DNA of 64,000 bases from Nonomuraea ceibae (GCF_019396325.1 NZ_JAHKRO010000006.1:1-64000); one strand, 5' to 3'. Counted from the stretch's first letter, positions 22,142 through 32,430 are shown. Translations and numbers: made by a program. Notes: generated from the letters alone by a model not told the origin.

Positions 22142-22980
22142 CGCGCGCCCCGATCCTCGGCAGGTTCAGGCACGGGTACGTCGCCCCCGCCGCGCTGCTC
22201 GTCGCCGGGCTGCTCTACGCGCCGTTCGTGTGGACCGCGTACCTGAGCCTGACCCGGTACGACGGGCTGGCGCCGCCCGAATGGGCGGGCCTGGCCAACT
22301 TCGCCAAGCTCTTCGACGACCCCGTGCTGCTGTCCTCGGCCGGCAACACGCTGATCTGGGTCGTCGGCACGATGGCGCTGCCCGTGGGCCTCGGCCTGCT
22401 GGTGGCGGTGCTGTCCTACGACATCAGGGGCGGCGCCTGGTACCGGGTGCCGTTCATGCTCCCGTACGCGCTCAGCGGCGCCGGGCTGGCCATGGTGTGG
22501 AGCCCGGTGCTGTCGCACGGCGGCGTCGCCAATCTGCTCCTCGGCGTCGACACCGCGTTCCTGCAGAAGGCGCCGCACAACACGATCGCGATGCTGCTCG
22601 TGTGGACGTGGCAGCAGCTCGGCGTCAACACGCTGCTGTTCGTGGTCGGGCTGCAGTCGATCCCGAAGGGGCCGATCGAGGCGGCCCGGCTCGACGGGGC
22701 GTCCGGCTGGCGGCTGTTCCGCCACGTCATCTGGCCGCTGATGCGGCCGCTCACCGCGGTCGTGGTGGGGCTGGCGCTGGTGGCGAGCCTGAAGACGTTC
22801 GACATCGTCTGGGTCCTGACGCAGGGCGGCCCGGGGCGCAACTCCGAGACGCTCGCCGTGACCATGTACAAGGAGACGTTCGTGGCCGGCGACTACGGTT
22901 ACGGCTCCACGGTCGCGGTGGCGCTCACCGTGGTCGCGGGGCTGGCCTCCTACCTCTACCTGAAGCGGCAGGTGCGATGA
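22138..22980 (+). CDS. ABC sugar transporter permease 1 (MalF-like)
   Basis: The 280-aa protein has six membrane segments and the EAA loop that docks the ATPase (IEAARLDGASGWRLFRHVIW, about 185-205). The GTG start overlaps the binding-protein stop (GTGA). It pairs with the next permease. No ATP-binding subunit is encoded in the locus, as is usual for actinomycete sugar importers that share the MsiK ATPase. Confidence 0.93.
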   Translation: MTRAPILGRFRHGYVAPAALLVAGLLYAPFVWTAYLSLTRYDGLAPPEWAGLANFAKLFDDPVLLSSAGNTLIWVVGTMALPVGLGLLVAVLSYDIRGGAWYRVPFMLPYALSGAGLAMVWSPVLSHGGVANLLLGVDTAFLQKAPHNTIAMLLVWTWQQLGVNTLLFVVGLQSIPKGPIEAARLDGASGWRLFRHVIWPLMRPLTAVVVGLALVASLKTFDIVWVLTQGGPGRNSETLAVTMYKETFVAGDYGYGSTVAVALTVVAGLASYLYLKRQVR

Positions 22981-23786
22981 TCCGGCGCGCGGTCCTCGTC
23001 GTGCTCGGGCTGATCTGGCTCGGGCCCACCTACCTGCTCATCGTCAACGCCTCCAGACCGGCCGAGTCGTACGACCCGGCGCGGGCCTGGGCGCCGCCGG
23101 GCGACTTCGCGCTGCTGGACAACTTCGCCCGCGCGCTGGAGGGCGCCGACCTGGGCCCCAGTCTGGCCAGCACCGCCCTCTACAGCGTCGTGTCGCCCGC
23201 GCTCGGCGTGCTCATCGGCGCGCTGGCCGGCTACACGATCGTGGTGCTGCGGTTGCGGCACGGCTTCTGGTGGTTCCTGCTGCTGTTCGGCGGCACCGTC
23301 TTCCCGTCGCAGATGCTGCTCGTGCCGCTGTTCGTCGGCTACAGCGACGCCGGGCTGTACGACAGCCGCCTCGGCATGATCCTGATCTACACGGCGATCA
23401 ACGTGCCGCTGGCCGCGTTCGTGCTGCGCAACTTCTACAGCGGGGTGGCGTTCTCGATCTTCGAGGCCGCCCGCATGGACGGGGCCTCCACCTGGCGCGT
23501 CTTCTGGCGGATCTACCTGCCGCTGGCCACCAGCGCGCTGGCCGCCGTGTTCATCCTGGAGTTCACCTTCATCTGGAACGACCTGATCTTCGGCCTGACG
23601 CTGACGCAGACCGCCGAGGTGCGGCCCGTCATGACCGCGCTCGCCGGCCTGATGACCGACGTGTACGCCGGGACGCCCGTCCCGGTCGGCCTGGCGGCGG
23701 GCCTGGTCGTGTCGCTGCCCACGGTCGTGCTGTTCCTCGCCACCCAGCGCCTCTTCGCACGGGGCCTGTCTCTAGGGAGTGTTTGA
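22977..23786 (+). CDS. ABC sugar transporter permease 2 (MalG-like)
   Basis: The 269-aa six-helix permease has the EAA loop IFEAARMDGASTWRVFWRIY (about 160-180) and the MalG-type C-terminal segment (VRPVMTALAGLMTDVYAGTP). The start overlaps the previous stop by 4 bp and its stop overlaps the glycosidase ATG (TGATG). Import and hydrolysis are thus translationally linked. Confidence 0.93.
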   Translation: MIRRAVLVVLGLIWLGPTYLLIVNASRPAESYDPARAWAPPGDFALLDNFARALEGADLGPSLASTALYSVVSPALGVLIGALAGYTIVVLRLRHGFWWFLLLFGGTVFPSQMLLVPLFVGYSDAGLYDSRLGMILIYTAINVPLAAFVLRNFYSGVAFSIFEAARMDGASTWRVFWRIYLPLATSALAAVFILEFTFIWNDLIFGLTLTQTAEVRPVMTALAGLMTDVYAGTPVPVGLAAGLVVSLPTVVLFLATQRLFARGLSLGSV

Positions 23787-26700
23787 TGACGAGCCGGTTG
23801 CTGCAGCGCAGCCTCGGATCCCCGGACTACGACGGGATCAGGCAGGCGCTGCGCGACGACACCTCGACGCCGGTGATCAGCGTGCGCGGGCTGGAGGTGC
23901 GGGTGGCGGTGCTGCCGCTGTTCACCCACGACGGCCGGCAGGCGGTGCGGGTGTCGAGCACGCGGGCGCTCACGCACGTGCTGGTGGGCGTCGACAGCGC
24001 CTCAGGGACCGACGTGACGCTGCTGGTGCCGGAGGTGAGCGCGCCGCGCGCGTTGACGCTGGAGTGCCGCGACGACGCCGGCGTGGTCGGCACCGCGCAG
24101 ATCACGGTCGGGCCGCAGCGCAAGTGGAACGTGTTCGTCGTGCACCACTCGCACCTGGACATCGGCTACACCGACCCGCAGGGCACGGTGCTGCGCCACC
24201 ACCTGGACTACCTGGACGCGGCCGTCCGGCTGGGCGAGGAGACCGCCTCCTGGCCCGACGACGCGAAGTTCCGCTGGTCGGTCGAGTCGTCCATGCCCGC
24301 GCTGAAGTGGCTGGAGGCCCGGCCCGCCGAGCAGGTCGAGAAGTTCGCCGCGCTGGCCCGCGCCGGGATCATCGAGGTCACGGCGCTGCCGTTCCAGCTC
24401 CACACCGAGGCGTGCTCGACCGAGGAGCTCTACCGGCAGCTCCGCTTCACCGGCGAGCTGCGGCAGGCGTACGGCATCCCGGCGCGCTCGGCCATGCACA
24501 CCGACGTGCCGGGCGCGGTCGTCGGGCTGATCGACGCGCTGAACGCGGCCGGCGTGCGCTACCTGGCCGCCGCGCACAACTGGGCCGGGCGCTCGGTGCC
24601 GTACCTGCACGGCGGCGACAAGCTGACCAGGCCGTTCCGGTGGCGGGCGCCGAGCGGGAACGAACTGCTCGTGTGGTTCACCGACACGCCCCACGGCATG
24701 GCGTACATGGAGGGCAACACGGTCGGGCTGACCGACTCCTACGAGCTGGCCGACGACCTGCTGCCGCGCTACCTGGCCGCGCTCGCCTCGCGCGGCTACC
24801 CGTACGGGCCGGGCACGTTCGGGTGGCAGGGGCCGGACGCGCCGCGCGAGCCGTACGAGCTGGACGTGCTGCACCTGCGGGTGCAGGGCGCGCACGCCGA
24901 CAACGCCGGGCCGTCGATCGTGCCCGCGTCGATCGCGCGGCGCTGGAACGAGCAGTGGGCCTGGCCGCGGCTGCGCTCGGCGGCCAACAGCGACTTCTTC
25001 GACCACGTGGCCGAGCGCTACCACGACCGGCTGGCCGTGCACGAGGGCGACTGGACCGACTGGTGGGCTGACGGGCTCGGGTCGGGGGCGCGCCCGCTCG
25101 GGTACGTGCGGCGGGCGCAGTCGGCGTTGCGGACGGCCGAGACGCTGCACACGCTGGCCGGGGTCGACGCGGGGGAGCGGATCGGGCTCGCCTACGACAA
25201 GGTGGCGCTGTTCAACGAGCACACCTGGGGCGCGGCCAACCCGTGGGAGGACGCCGAGGAGGCGGGCGACTCGGGCGGGCTGCAGTGGACGCGCAAGTCG
25301 TCGGGCGCCTACGACGCGCAGGACGACGCGGCGGACCTGCTCCAGGCGGGCGTGCGCAGGTTCGCGGCGGCGCTGTCGGCCGAGGGCTCGGGCGGCGCGG
25401 CGCTGGCGGCGTTCGCGGTGTTCAACCCGGGGACGGCGACGCGGACGGACGTGGTGCGGACGTTCCTGCCCAGGGACGTGGTGCCGGTGGACGTGCCGAT
25501 CGCGCTGGTGGACGCGCGCACCGGGGAGACGGTGCCGCACCACGAGGAGTACGTCGATCCGGCGGACTGGCCGACGCGGCCGATCGGGCGGCACATCCAC
25601 GCCGTCGTGCCGGATGTTTCGGGATTCGGGTACGTACGGCTCGACGTCGTGCGCGGCGAGCGGCAGGCCCCCGAGCCCGTCGCCCTCGACCCCGGCGGCG
25701 TCATCGAGAACGAGTTCTACCGGGTCGCCTACGACGTCCGCGAAGGCTACATCGGCTCGGTGTTCGACAAGGTCGCCGGCCGCGAGCTGGTCAACCAGGA
25801 CGCCGCCGCCGGATTCGGCCAGTACGTCTACGACCGCTACGCCACCGCCCCGCACTTCAACCACCTGTCCGGGCACGTCGGCGCGCACGACCGCACCCTG
25901 CTCGGCGACCGCGCCATCGCGGGCAACGCCACGATCGTCAAGGCCGAGCGCACCGCCGTCGGCGAGAAGCTGGTCGTCGAGCTGCGCGGCAAAGGCGTCG
26001 ACTGGCTGCGCACCACCGTCGAGCTGCACCACGGCGTCGCCCGCCTCGACCTGACCTACCAGCTCGCCAAGCAGGGCACCCCGGCCAAGGAGGCGGTGTT
26101 CCTGGCCTTCCCGCTGGCCACCGGGCAGCCCACGGCCTGGGAGCTGACCGGCGGCGTCGGCGGGCCTGACGTGCCGCGCGTGCCCGGCTCGGCCGAGTAC
26201 ATGCTGCCGATCCGGCACTGGATCGCCTTCGAGGACCCGGAGCTGACCGTCGCCTGGGCCACCCTGGAAGCGCCGCTGGTGCAGCTCGGCACCATCCACA
26301 TGCCGTACGCGCCGTTCCCCCCGACGCTCGACCAGGAGGACGGCACGGTCTACTCGTGGGCGCTCAACAACATCTGGGACACCAACTTCCCGGCGCAACA
26401 GCAGGGCGAGACCACGTTCCGCTACGCCGTCAGGTCCGAGGCGGGCGCCCCGGGCAGGCGGCTCGGCGCGCTGGCCGCCACCGGGCTGACCGACCCGTTC
26501 GTGGGCGCGCTGCTCACCGGGCCTGCCGGCGAGGCGGCCAGGACGTACGTGTCGGCCGACCACCCGGACGTGCTGGTGACCTCGCTGGGCAGGGACGGGG
26601 AGTCCACGCTGGTACGGCTGCAGTCGCTGGCCCCCGAGCCCGTCGAGGTGACGGTCACCCTGCCGGGCCTGCGCCGCGCGAGCGTGAGCGCCGGTCTGGG

Positions 26701-26791
26701 CCACGACGTGCGGCCTGCCGGGGTTGACGGGGAATCGGTCAAGGTACGGCTCCCGGCCTGCGGGGTCGCCGTCGTCTGGGGGGACCTGTGA
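23786..26791 (+). CDS. Cytoplasmic glycoside hydrolase family 38-like protein (alpha-mannosidase fold)
   Basis: A 1001-aa protein without a signal peptide. Zinc/active-site motifs of GH38 are present: H123 and D125 ([14 protein letters not shown]), the nucleophile position D240 ([12 protein letters not shown]) and H479 (LFNEHTWGA). The C-terminal half has the long beta-sandwich domains of GH38 ([20 protein letters not shown]). It lies directly after the importer, so it should cleave the imported glycoside inside the cell. The sequence is a divergent GH38 member, and mannose specificity is not assured. Confidence 0.85.
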   Translation: MTSRLLQRSLGSPDYDGIRQALRDDTSTPVISVRGLEVRVAVLPLFTHDGRQAVRVSSTRALTHVLVGVDSASGTDVTLLVPEVSAPRALTLECRDDAGVVGTAQITVGPQRKWNVFVVHHSHLDIGYTDPQGTVLRHHLDYLDAAVRLGEETASWPDDAKFRWSVESSMPALKWLEARPAEQVEKFAALARAGIIEVTALPFQLHTEACSTEELYRQLRFTGELRQAYGIPARSAMHTDVPGAVVGLIDALNAAGVRYLAAAHNWAGRSVPYLHGGDKLTRPFRWRAPSGNELLVWFTDTPHGMAYMEGNTVGLTDSYELADDLLPRYLAALASRGYPYGPGTFGWQGPDAPREPYELDVLHLRVQGAHADNAGPSIVPASIARRWNEQWAWPRLRSAANSDFFDHVAERYHDRLAVHEGDWTDWWADGLGSGARPLGYVRRAQSALRTAETLHTLAGVDAGERIGLAYDKVALFNEHTWGAANPWEDAEEAGDSGGLQWTRKSSGAYDAQDDAADLLQAGVRRFAAALSAEGSGGAALAAFAVFNPGTATRTDVVRTFLPRDVVPVDVPIALVDARTGETVPHHEEYVDPADWPTRPIGRHIHAVVPDVSGFGYVRLDVVRGERQAPEPVALDPGGVIENEFYRVAYDVREGYIGSVFDKVAGRELVNQDAAAGFGQYVYDRYATAPHFNHLSGHVGAHDRTLLGDRAIAGNATIVKAERTAVGEKLVVELRGKGVDWLRTTVELHHGVARLDLTYQLAKQGTPAKEAVFLAFPLATGQPTAWELTGGVGGPDVPRVPGSAEYMLPIRHWIAFEDPELTVAWATLEAPLVQLGTIHMPYAPFPPTLDQEDGTVYSWALNNIWDTNFPAQQQGETTFRYAVRSEAGAPGRRLGALAATGLTDPFVGALLTGPAGEAARTYVSADHPDVLVTSLGRDGESTLVRLQSLAPEPVEVTVTLPGLRRASVSAGLGHDVRPAGVDGESVKVRLPACGVAVVWGDL

Positions 26792-28020
26792 AGATCGTTG
26801 ACATCCGGGCCACGACGGTCGCCGTGCCTTTGGAGGCGCCGCTGCGGCACAGCAACGGCGCGCACTGGGGCCGGTTCGTCCGCACGATCGTCGAGGTCGA
26901 GGCCGACAACGGGCTCGTCGGCCTGGGCGAGATGGGCGGCGGCGGCGAGAGCGCCGAGGCGGCGTTCCGCGCGCTCGTGCCCTACCTGAAGGACCACGAC
27001 CCGTTCCAGCTCGAAGCGCTCCGCTTCAAGATCGCGAACCCGACGGCCTCGCTCTACAACAACCGGACGCAGCTCCTGGCCGCCGTCGAGTTCGCCTGCC
27101 TCGACCTGATCGGGCAGCACCTCGGCGTGCCGGTGTGCGACCTGCTGGGCGGCCGGGTGCGCGACGCCGTCCCGTTCGCCTCCTACCTGTTCTACCGCTA
27201 CGCCGCCGACGGCTACGCCGAGGTGCGCACGCCGGACCAGCTCGTCGAGCAGACCCGCGCGCTCAAGGCGGCCCACGGGTTCACCGTCCACAAGCTCAAG
27301 GGCGGCGTGTTCCCGCCGGACTACGAGCTGGAGTGCTACCGGGCGCTGGCCGAGGCGTTCCCCGGCGACCGGTTCCGCTACGACCCGAACGCGGTGCTGT
27401 CGATGGCCGAGGCCGTCCGGTTCGGCCGGGCCATCGAGCACCTGGACAACGACTACCTGGAGGACCCGGTCTTCGGGCTGGAAGGGCTGCGGCTGGTCCG
27501 CGAGCAGGTCAGGGTGCCGATCGCGACCAACACCGTGGTGGTCAACTTCGAGCAGCTCGCCGCGAACGTGCTGCGCCGGGGCGCCGACGTGGTGCTGCTG
27601 GACACCACGTTCTGGGGCGGCATCAGGCCGTGCGTCAAGGCGGCGGGGGTGTGCGAGACGTTCCAGGTGGACGTGGCCGTGCACTCCTCCGGCGAGCTGG
27701 GCATCCAGCTCGCGACCATGCTGCACCTCGGCGCGGTGCTGCCCAACCTGACGTACGCGGCCGACGCCCACTACCACCAGCTACGGGACGACGTGATCGA
27801 GGGCGGCCGGATGGCGTACGCGGAGGGCGCCATCGCGGTGCCGCAGGGGCCCGGGCTGGGCGTGCGGCTGGACCGGGAGCGGGTGGCCCGCTACGCCGAG
27901 CTCTACCGGGAGACCGGCGGCTACCCGTACGACCGCGACCCGGGCCGGCCCGGCTGGTTCGCCCGGGTGCCGAACGAGCGCTTCGCCGACCCCTCCGTGT
28001 CGGTCGAGGTCGCCGTCTGA
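26788..28020 (+). CDS. Enolase-superfamily dehydratase, glucarate dehydratase-like
   Basis: The 410-aa protein has the N-terminal capping domain (1-125) and a TIM barrel with the KxK motif K169-x-K171 ([11 protein letters not shown]), metal ligands D199 (YDPNAV), E225 (YLEDPV) and N248 (IATNTV), and the general-base pair D272 (LLDTTFWGG) and H299 ([12 protein letters not shown]). KxK plus His-Asp is the glucarate dehydratase subgroup, acting on acid sugars. The GTG start overlaps the glycosidase stop by 4 bp. The exact acid sugar is unknown. Confidence 0.88.
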   Translation: MKIVDIRATTVAVPLEAPLRHSNGAHWGRFVRTIVEVEADNGLVGLGEMGGGGESAEAAFRALVPYLKDHDPFQLEALRFKIANPTASLYNNRTQLLAAVEFACLDLIGQHLGVPVCDLLGGRVRDAVPFASYLFYRYAADGYAEVRTPDQLVEQTRALKAAHGFTVHKLKGGVFPPDYELECYRALAEAFPGDRFRYDPNAVLSMAEAVRFGRAIEHLDNDYLEDPVFGLEGLRLVREQVRVPIATNTVVVNFEQLAANVLRRGADVVLLDTTFWGGIRPCVKAAGVCETFQVDVAVHSSGELGIQLATMLHLGAVLPNLTYAADAHYHQLRDDVIEGGRMAYAEGAIAVPQGPGLGVRLDRERVARYAELYRETGGYPYDRDPGRPGWFARVPNERFADPSVSVEVAV

Positions 28021-28036
28021 CGGTCGAGCGGGGCGG

Positions 28037-28828
28037 TCACTTGAGCAGGGCGGTCGCCCGGTCGAGCCGCCGGCCCAGGTTGTCGCGGAAGGCGGCGAAG
28101 CGGCGGTCGTTGTCGCGCACGACGGCCCGCTGCAGGTCGGCGTCGGCCGCGTACCAGGCGGCGACCAGGCCGGAGGACCACTTGCAGGCCACGTCCGCGC
28201 TCGCGGTCTGCTTCTCCTCGTCGCTGACCTCGGGCTTGTCCAGGTTCCAGCGCCGGTCGGCGATGGCGGCCTCCGGCGACGGGTAGGGGTGGCCGGCCCG
28301 TTCCATGCACGCCTTCCAGCGGTCGACGGCCTGCGACACGGCGGGCTCCCTGGCGGCCTGCTCCAGAGTGAGCGAGTCCTGGAGGGCCAGCCATGACCAG
28401 TCGGCCTTGGGGGTGTCGCGGCTGAGCTGGGCGTCGGCCCGGTCGAGGCAGCCCTGGCGGCCGTTGAGCTGCCTGCGCGCGGCCTTGGTCAGCTTGGCCG
28501 TCCACGGCTTGGCGGGCGAGCCGCCGGCCAGGTGGTAGCCGTGCTCGGCGGCCTGGCGCGGGTCGGCGACGCCGTAGCGGCGGGTGTTGCCGGGGTCGGC
28601 CGCCGCGATGGCCTCCTCGTCCTCGGCGGGCGGGTTCACGGTGACGCCGTGGCGGCGCATGCACCGGACGACCAGCAGGTTGTGCGCGTTGGCCAGGACC
28701 GCCCGCTGGCCCGGGGTGGGCTTGTAGGCGTCGAACGGCAGCACCAGGTCGGCCACCGAGGTGACGCCGGGCGGTGGCTCCGGGGTGGCGCAGCCGGTCA
28801 GGAGGAGGGCGGCGAGGAGTAGGGGCAC
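28037..28828 (-). CDS. Lipoprotein, hypothetical
   Basis: The 263-aa protein starts at GTG 28828 with lipobox LLLTGC (Cys12) and a proline-rich start. The mature part is helical and rich in Trp and Arg, with cysteine pairs spread through it (VVRCMRRHG; GRQGCLDRA; WKACMERAG; DVACKW). An in-frame GTG at 28885 would extend the leader by 19 residues. The four even-spaced cysteines suggest two disulphides. It is convergent with the dehydratase gene (16-bp gap) and not obviously part of the sugar regulon. Confidence 0.72.
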   Translation of the reverse strand: MPLLLAALLLTGCATPEPPPGVTSVADLVLPFDAYKPTPGQRAVLANAHNLLVVRCMRRHGVTVNPPAEDEEAIAAADPGNTRRYGVADPRQAAEHGYHLAGGSPAKPWTAKLTKAARRQLNGRQGCLDRADAQLSRDTPKADWSWLALQDSLTLEQAAREPAVSQAVDRWKACMERAGHPYPSPEAAIADRRWNLDKPEVSDEEKQTASADVACKWSSGLVAAWYAADADLQRAVVRDNDRRFAAFRDNLGRRLDRATALLK

Positions 28829-28893
28829 GCGGCGCCCGGTTTCCGGAAAAATCCGGAAACCGGCGCTGCTTCGGCTCAGTGACACCGGAAAGC

Positions 28894-29313
28894 TCAGCGG
28901 CACCAGATGTCGACCGAGCTGGCGCGGTTGTTGCCGACCGCGTTGTTGGCCAGGAAGCCGTCGTTGGAGTTGTGCAGGAACGTGCTGTGCGCACCCGTGT
29001 AGTACGCGTGCTGCCACAGGGTCACCGGGCAGCCGACGCGGTTGCGGACCGAGCTGGTCTCGTTGTCCATGCTGTGCCAGGAGTTGCTGTAGTCCCAGGT
29101 CAGCCAGTTGTTGTCGGCGAAGTTGGCGTCGTCGTGGACGAAGTCGCGCCAGTGGTCGACCTGCCCGCGGTTGTAGTCGAAGCCCGCGTACAGGCAGAGC
29201 CTGCCGCCGTAGCAGGTGGAGCGGGGGCTCGCCGAGGCGGTGGCCGCGGGGGCGACGACGGTGAGCAGAGCCGCGGCGGCGACGGCGCCGGCGAAACGCT
29301 TGGACAGCCTCAC
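28894..29313 (-). CDS. Secreted I36-like cysteine-stabilised protein
   Basis: The 139-aa protein starts at GTG 29313 with an AAGGAGA site. It has a signal peptide (MRLSKRFAGAVAAAALLTVV, cleavage near ASA) and a domain starting TCYGGRLCLYAGFDYNRGQV with later Cys residues (RVGCPVTLW; DIWC). The layout matches the peptidase inhibitor I36 family. It lies in the middle of the sugar locus but has its own 110-bp upstream region. Confidence 0.72.
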   Translation of the reverse strand: MRLSKRFAGAVAAAALLTVVAPAATASASPRSTCYGGRLCLYAGFDYNRGQVDHWRDFVHDDANFADNNWLTWDYSNSWHSMDNETSSVRNRVGCPVTLWQHAYYTGAHSTFLHNSNDGFLANNAVGNNRASSVDIWCR

Positions 29314-29423
29314 AGGGGTCTCCTTGATCGGGGTGAGTCCTTCGGAACACCCGTAACCTAGCGTGAGGCTTCGCGTGCGCTGTGTTATCGACGCGCGTCC
29401 GAGGGTAAAAGTGAGCGGCGCCG

Positions 29424-30194
29424 CTATTCCGGCAGCGCGGCCGGGTTCCTGGCCAGCAGCCCGCCGTCCACCCGGTGCTCCGCGCCGGTGATGAACGACG
29501 AACGCGGCCCGGCCAGGAACGCCACCAGCTCGGCGACCTCCTCGGCCCTGGCCACCCGGCCGAGCGGGTGCGCCCGGCCCCACTCGGCGACCTGATCCTC
29601 CTGCGAAAGGCCGCCGCGCCACAGGTCAGCCGCCCAGCGCAGCATCGGCGTGTCGACCGACCCCGGGCAGACCACGTTGACGCGGATGCCGTCGGCGGCG
29701 TGGTCGAGCGCCATCGCCCTGGTCAGCCCGTTGAGCGCCGACTTGCTCGCGGTGTAGGCGGCCACCTGCGCCTGCGAGGCGAACGCCTGCACCGACGACA
29801 TCACCACGATCGACCCGCCGCCGCGCGCCTTCAGCCGGGGCACGGCCGCCTTGCAGGTCAGGAAGACGCCCTTGAGGTTGACATCCATCACCTCGTCCCA
29901 GACGTCCTCCGGCGTGTCGACCACCGTGCCGTAACGCTGCACGCCCGCGCACGTCACCACGACGTCCAGGCCGCCGTGCCTGGCCACGGCCAGGTCCACC
30001 AGATCGCGCATGTCGCCCGCCCGGCGCACGTCCGCGACCACGCCCGTGACCTGCTCGCTCTCGAACGCCGACTCCGCGTCGGCCCCGCAGAACACCACCG
30101 ACGCGCCGCCGTCGGCCAGCCGGTCCACGACCGCCCGCCCGATGCCCGTCGAACCGCCGGTGACCAGCGCCACCTTCCCGTCGAACTCCCTCAC
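29424..30194 (-). CDS. Short-chain dehydrogenase/reductase
   Basis: The 256-aa classical SDR has the NAD(P) motif GGSTGIGRA (about 13-21), NAG-equivalent CAG (VVVTCAGVQRYG), the catalytic S-Y-K (MSSVQAF...; YTASKSAL) and the PGSVDTPM segment. The GTG start overlaps the epimerase stop (GTGA). With the epimerase and the dehydratase it fits oxidation of a sugar or sugar acid in the same pathway. Confidence 0.9.
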   Translation of the reverse strand: MREFDGKVALVTGGSTGIGRAVVDRLADGGASVVFCGADAESAFESEQVTGVVADVRRAGDMRDLVDLAVARHGGLDVVVTCAGVQRYGTVVDTPEDVWDEVMDVNLKGVFLTCKAAVPRLKARGGGSIVVMSSVQAFASQAQVAAYTASKSALNGLTRAMALDHAADGIRVNVVCPGSVDTPMLRWAADLWRGGLSQEDQVAEWGRAHPLGRVARAEEVAELVAFLAGPRSSFITGAEHRVDGGLLARNPAALPE

Positions 30195-31201
30195 GCAAGC
30201 ACCTCCGCGCGCCACTTCAGCGTCTTGGTCTCGTACGGCTCCAGGACGAGCGCGGTGCCGTTGGCCACGGCCGCCGCCAGCCCGTCGGTCGGCAGGCCGG
30301 CGAACGGCTCCAGGCCCAGCACGCAGGCCCGGCCCCACCAGGGGTAGTCCGCGCTCGCGCCGAGCTCCTGCCACATCCACAGACACGGCAGCAGCGTGGC
30401 GTCCCATGAGACCCGGATGCCGGGCCCGGCCCCGAGCTCGTACCATCCGTCGTCGCCGAACCCGGTCAGGTAGACGATGTCGCTCGGCCCGCCGGGCGCG
30501 GGCACGACGCTCAGGTCGGTGGTGCCGCCGCCGTCGGCGGGGACCACCGGCCACTCCCACGGCCCGCCCGCGCGCACCCGCCGCCCGAGCGGGTTGATCG
30601 GCGTGTCGTGCGGGATCACGCGCACCCCCTCCGGCAGCCGGATCCGGGCGCCCGCCCTGAGGAACGGCGCCCCGTACACGAGGTGCTGTCCCCACATCGC
30701 GTGCAGCGCCACGCCGGACTCGTTCGCCGCCCGCCCCTCGACCTCCAGCGCGGCCCTGCCTGACCGCAGCCGCATCGTCCGCTCCATCCGGTACGGCAGC
30801 CGCCTGGTGCGCACGGTCAGGCGGATCGCGACCTCCTGCTCGGAGTCGGCCACGACCTCGCAGCGCCACGGCAGGCCGGAGACCTCGCCGTGCTGGGCCA
30901 GCCGGGCGCCCCGGTACGTGCTGGGCGCGCCGCCGTTGGGGAACGCCTCCTGCCAGCCGCCCTCGTAGTGGTCGGCGAACGGGGCCACGTCGTCGGCGGC
31001 GCCCTGGAGGTGCCCGCGCGGGTCGCGCAGGCCCTGCGGCGACAGCCAGACGAAGTCGGTGTCGGTCGGCTTGTGCAGGAACTCGACCACGTCGCCGCCC
31101 TTGCCGGGCAGCACGGTCACGCGCAGCAGCTCGTTCTCCAGCGTGACGCAGTCGATGCCGTCGAGCGTGCCCTGGCGCAGCCGCGCCGCCCAGTTGCGCA
31201 T
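30191..31201 (-). CDS. Aldose 1-epimerase-like protein
   Basis: The 336-aa protein has the galactose mutarotase beta-sandwich look (LLRVTVLPGKGGDVVEFLH; GGWQEAFPNGG; HAMWGQHLVYGAPFL; GLEPFAGLPTDG). Galactose mutarotase-like proteins interconvert sugar anomers; the best-known catalytic His/Glu pair is plausibly the H in WGQHLVYG and the E in LEPF. The ATG overlaps the upstream stop and its end overlaps the SDR gene, so the three-gene operon is coupled. Confidence 0.82.
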   Translation of the reverse strand: MRNWAARLRQGTLDGIDCVTLENELLRVTVLPGKGGDVVEFLHKPTDTDFVWLSPQGLRDPRGHLQGAADDVAPFADHYEGGWQEAFPNGGAPSTYRGARLAQHGEVSGLPWRCEVVADSEQEVAIRLTVRTRRLPYRMERTMRLRSGRAALEVEGRAANESGVALHAMWGQHLVYGAPFLRAGARIRLPEGVRVIPHDTPINPLGRRVRAGGPWEWPVVPADGGGTTDLSVVPAPGGPSDIVYLTGFGDDGWYELGAGPGIRVSWDATLLPCLWMWQELGASADYPWWGRACVLGLEPFAGLPTDGLAAAVANGTALVLEPYETKTLKWRAEVLA

Positions 31202-32376
31202 CAGCCGAACTTCACGTTGAGGAAGCGCGGCCGGTAGATGGACACGTCGCGGTAGTGGTCGGTGTTGACGAAGCTGTTGACGTTGTAGGAGACCACCAGG
31301 CCGTCTCCCTCGATGGCGGGGTGCGCATGGGCGTTGTAGGTGAAGATGTTGCCGTTCGTCTCGGGGGTCGTGTAGACGACCTGCTTGCCGGTGAACGGGC
31401 CGGTCGGGGAGCAGGACGCGTACGCGACGATCTTGGCGCTGAGCGCCTCGGTCGTGTCATGAGTTATCAGGACATAGCCGTTGCCGACCTTGCTGACGCT
31501 GTACTCGTTCGCCACGCCCGCCATCAGCCTGGCCGAATCCGCCTCGTCCCTCGACCAGGAGCCGCCGGCCGTGCGGAACTCCCACTCGCCGAGCAGGCTC
31601 TGCCCCTTCACCCTGGCCAGGTGCATGTACTTGGTGCCGCCCAGGTCCTCCACGCCGTAGACGTAGGTGTGGCCGCCGTCCTTCAGGATCGCCGAGGCCC
31701 ACGCCACGCCGTGCCCGGACGGCAGGTCGTGCACGCTGACCGGGCGCTCCAACCGGCCCTGCGGGAAGCGCGCCACCACGTTGCGGTGCCAGCGCCAGTC
31801 CCACGCGCCGGGGCCGAAGCGCTCGTACTCCTGGTAGGTCACCTCCAGCAGGCCGCCCGCGAGCGTTGCGTCACCGGCCCAGAACCAGTGGTCGCCGTCG
31901 CGGGGCTTCATCACGGCGGTGGGCGCGGCCGCCGTGCCGTCGTGGATGGTGCGCAGCCTGCCGTCGCGCTCGACGGCGAAGGAGTTGTTGAGGAAGACCG
32001 TCGTGCCGCCCTCCTCCACGACCGGCGGGCGGCTGCCGTCGGGGTTGACCCGGCCCAGGAACGTGTCGGAGAACACCCACACCTCCCTGCCGTTCGGCAG
32101 CCGCACCGAGTAGGTGCCGTCGGCGCCGGTCCAGTCGTCCAGGCGGCTGTTGTCGTTGCCGTAGTTGGTGAACAGGCTGGTCAGCCGCTGGTCGATCGTC
32201 GTCCCCCGGAACGCGGGGGCGCACGGGGAGGGCGTGGCCGGCTGCTCGGGAACGGCGGCGGCCGTCGACGGCACCGGCTTCGGCGGCGCCGCCACGGCCT
32301 GCTGCGGCGCGACCGCCAGGGCCGTCACGGCGACGAGGGACAGGAGGGCAGATCTGGCTGAACGCAGTCGCGCCAT
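31201..32376 (-). CDS. Secreted DUF4185/DUF5005-like beta-propeller protein
   Basis: The 391-aa protein has a signal peptide (MARLRSARSALLSLVAVTAL, cleavage near VAA) and repeated propeller-like strands: YSVRLPNGREVWVFSDTFLG, YVYGVEDLGGTKYMHLARVK, GNGYVLITHDTTEALS and YRDVSIYRPRF. Related domains occur in secreted carbohydrate-active proteins. It is first in the leftward operon, 40 bp from operator 2. An extracellular glycan-binding or cleaving step before import is likely but inferred. Confidence 0.8.
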   Translation of the reverse strand: MARLRSARSALLSLVAVTALAVAPQQAVAAPPKPVPSTAAAVPEQPATPSPCAPAFRGTTIDQRLTSLFTNYGNDNSRLDDWTGADGTYSVRLPNGREVWVFSDTFLGRVNPDGSRPPVVEEGGTTVFLNNSFAVERDGRLRTIHDGTAAAPTAVMKPRDGDHWFWAGDATLAGGLLEVTYQEYERFGPGAWDWRWHRNVVARFPQGRLERPVSVHDLPSGHGVAWASAILKDGGHTYVYGVEDLGGTKYMHLARVKGQSLLGEWEFRTAGGSWSRDEADSARLMAGVANEYSVSKVGNGYVLITHDTTEALSAKIVAYASCSPTGPFTGKQVVYTTPETNGNIFTYNAHAHPAIEGDGLVVSYNVNSFVNTDHYRDVSIYRPRFLNVKFG

Positions 32377-32415
32377 CGCACACGTCCTTGGGGGTGGGGG
32401 CTCCCGTACAGTTCT

Positions 32416-32430
32416 AGTGATTAGATCACT
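32416..32430. promoter_or_regulatory. Operator 2 of the sugar-use regulon
   Basis: AGTGAT-TAG-ATCACT repeats the core of the operator at 20152-20168 exactly, differing only at the outermost base of the left arm. It lies 40 bp upstream of the DUF4185-like gene that heads the leftward operon, 12.3 kb from operator 1. Confidence 0.85.

Noticed and set aside
24002..26704. 900-codon open frame on the - strand
   Set aside because: It is antisense to the GH38-like gene and has the Arg/Pro/His/Gln-rich composition typical of mirror frames in high-GC DNA, with no domain.
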